In this document: positions 4,136 through 5,101 of the stretch, one piece after another | Layout of the letters: every line of letters starts with the position of its first letter | How positions within the stretch are numbered: the stretch's first letter is position 1 | From: an uncultured Collinsella sp. | GTDB lineage: Bacteria; Actinomycetota; Coriobacteriia; Coriobacteriales; Coriobacteriaceae | Reading direction: 5' to 3' | Length of the DNA stretch: 5,101 nucleotides | Assembly (NCBI GenBank): GCA_900752475.1 | Contig: CAADVJ010000093.1 | Location: 1-5,101, forward strand | The notes under the pieces: generated by a model | What the model saw: the letters and a program-made list of their open reading frames with translations, nothing else | Told to the model about the DNA's origin: nothing | Database searches by the model: none | Made by a program: the position numbers and the translations under genes

Positions 4136-5101
4136 GACGACGCATCGCTGGGCGGTCGCTCAGCAAAACCCCGAGCTCGAAAAGGAGCTTTCGGCTGGTC
4201 TGGGCATTCCCGGGCTGGTGGCGCGCATTATGGTCGCGCACGGCATTGGCTCCATCAAAGAGGGCCAATTGTTTTTGACGCCTTCGCTCGATCGCGACTG
4301 GGCCGACCCACTCATTATCCCGGGCATGTCGGTCGTTGCCGACCGCGTCGAGCGTGCTATTCGCAACCACGAGCACATTGCAGTCTTTGGCGATTTTGAC
4401 GTTGACGGTATTACGTCGACCTGCCTGTTGACCGAGGCGCTGCGCACGTTTGGCGCCGATGTCACGCCGTTTATTCCGCATCGCTTTGATGAGGGCTACG
4501 GTCTTTCGCGCGCGGCGCTCGACCGCGTTAACGAGCTCGCTCGCCCCCAGCTGATCGTGACCGTCGATAACGGCATTGCTGCCAAGGAAGAGGTTTCCTA
4601 TCTGGAGAGCCTGGGGATCGATTTGGTGGTCACGGACCATCACGAGCCCTCCGACCAGGTGCCGCAGGGTGTGCCCCTGACTGACCCCAAGCTCGAGGAC
4701 GAGGGCCCCTCGCGTGAGCTTGCCGGTGCTGGTGTGGCGCTCAAGCTGGTGCAAGTCCTGGGTGAGCGCCTGGGCAAGCCGTCGTATTGGCGTTCGCTAA
4801 TCGAGGTCGCGGCGCTGGGCACCGTGTCCGACATGATGCCGCTCACGCCCGAGAACCGCGCGCTGGTTGCCGAGGGCATCCAGCAGATGCGCGTAACCGC
4901 TCGCCCCGGCTATATCGCGCTTGCCGCGCTCGCCAAGGCGGACCTTTCGAGCATTACGGCGGATGGCCTGTCATTCTCGCTCATTCCCCGCTTAAACGCT
5001 GCCGGTCGCATGGCCGATCCCAAGCTGGCGCTCGACCTGCTGCTTGCCCGCGATCCCATCGAAGCAAGCGCACTGGCGGCTGAGCTCGAGGAAATCAACC
5101 G
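4122..5101 (+). CDS. recJ: RecJ, single-stranded-DNA-specific 5'-3' exonuclease (N-terminal part)
   Basis: The first 326 codons are present; the gene runs off the right edge. RecJ degrades single-stranded DNA 5' to 3' in RecFOR recombination, base excision repair and mismatch repair, using Mn/Mg ions bound by the DHH phosphoesterase core. Core motifs are intact and in order: DFDVDG (residues 91-96), FDEGYGLS (122-129), VDNGI (148-152), TDHHEP (171-176, the DHH triad), AGAGVALKL (201-209), ALGTVSDMMPL (231-241) and RLNAAGRM (290-297). The downstream DHHA1 and OB-type regions lie beyond the window. The N-terminal lead-in, W.VAQQNPELEKELS...G.P.LVARIMVAHGI, is typical of RecJ, supporting ATG 4122 as the start. 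Its ribosome binding site AGGGG (4108-4112) is inside a hairpin and the start is overlapped by a short upstream ORF. No LexA box with correct spacing was found. Confidence 0.96.
   Translation, partial: MSSLKTTHRWAVAQQNPELEKELSAGLGIPGLVARIMVAHGIGSIKEGQLFLTPSLDRDWADPLIIPGMSVVADRVERAIRNHEHIAVFGDFDVDGITSTCLLTEALRTFGADVTPFIPHRFDEGYGLSRAALDRVNELARPQLIVTVDNGIAAKEEVSYLESLGIDLVVTDHHEPSDQVPQGVPLTDPKLEDEGPSRELAGAGVALKLVQVLGERLGKPSYWRSLIEVAALGTVSDMMPLTPENRALVAEGIQQMRVTARPGYIALAALAKADLSSITADGLSFSLIPRLNAAGRMADPKLALDLLLARDPIEASALAAELEEIN

Noticed and set aside
4125..4754. 209-residue minus-strand frame opposite recJ
   Set aside because: Antisense shadow of recJ, whose plus-strand frame carries all DHH nuclease motifs.

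Overview
The window is GC-rich, tightly packed bacterial DNA with an ordinary chromosomal gene set. No rRNA, tRNA, CRISPR array, transposase or phage gene was seen. High GC, short Shine-Dalgarno-led gene junctions and a bile-acid-symporter-family transporter next to branched-chain amino acid uptake fit a gut actinobacterium of the Coriobacteriia (Collinsella-like). That assignment is inferred from general character and is not proven here.

Layout, left to right. (1) Positions 2-1045 (+) are the end of a branched-chain amino acid ABC transporter operon: the C-terminal 109 residues of LivG, then complete LivF. (2) Positions 1046-1339 hold no convincing gene but three hairpins: a perfect 10-bp stem just after livF, a nested structure of about 100 nt whose core is a strong intrinsic terminator, and a separate palindrome at 1229-1252. 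(3) Positions 1340-2818 (+) are a two-gene unit: a CutC-family protein and, 3 nt later from a GTG start, a short galactose-1-phosphate-uridylyltransferase-like protein of the HIT superfamily with its zinc and catalytic residues intact. (4) Positions 2849-3847 (-) encode a bile acid:Na+ symporter (BASS) family membrane protein, convergent with the previous unit. (5) Positions 3848-4069 are a divergent control region with a perfect TATAAT box. (6) Positions 4070-5101 (+) are a probable 21-codon leader ORF overlapping the start of recJ, which runs off the right edge with all expected N-terminal nuclease motifs.

The gene blocks have unrelated jobs: amino acid import, CutC/sugar-nucleotide-type chemistry, organic anion transport and DNA repair. 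I see no dedicated multi-gene novel system. The most notable features are in the RNA: the nearly symmetrical 100-nt hairpin after livF, and the recJ leader, where a small ORF with its own ribosome binding site runs through a hairpin that buries the recJ ribosome binding site. The latter looks like a translational-coupling switch.
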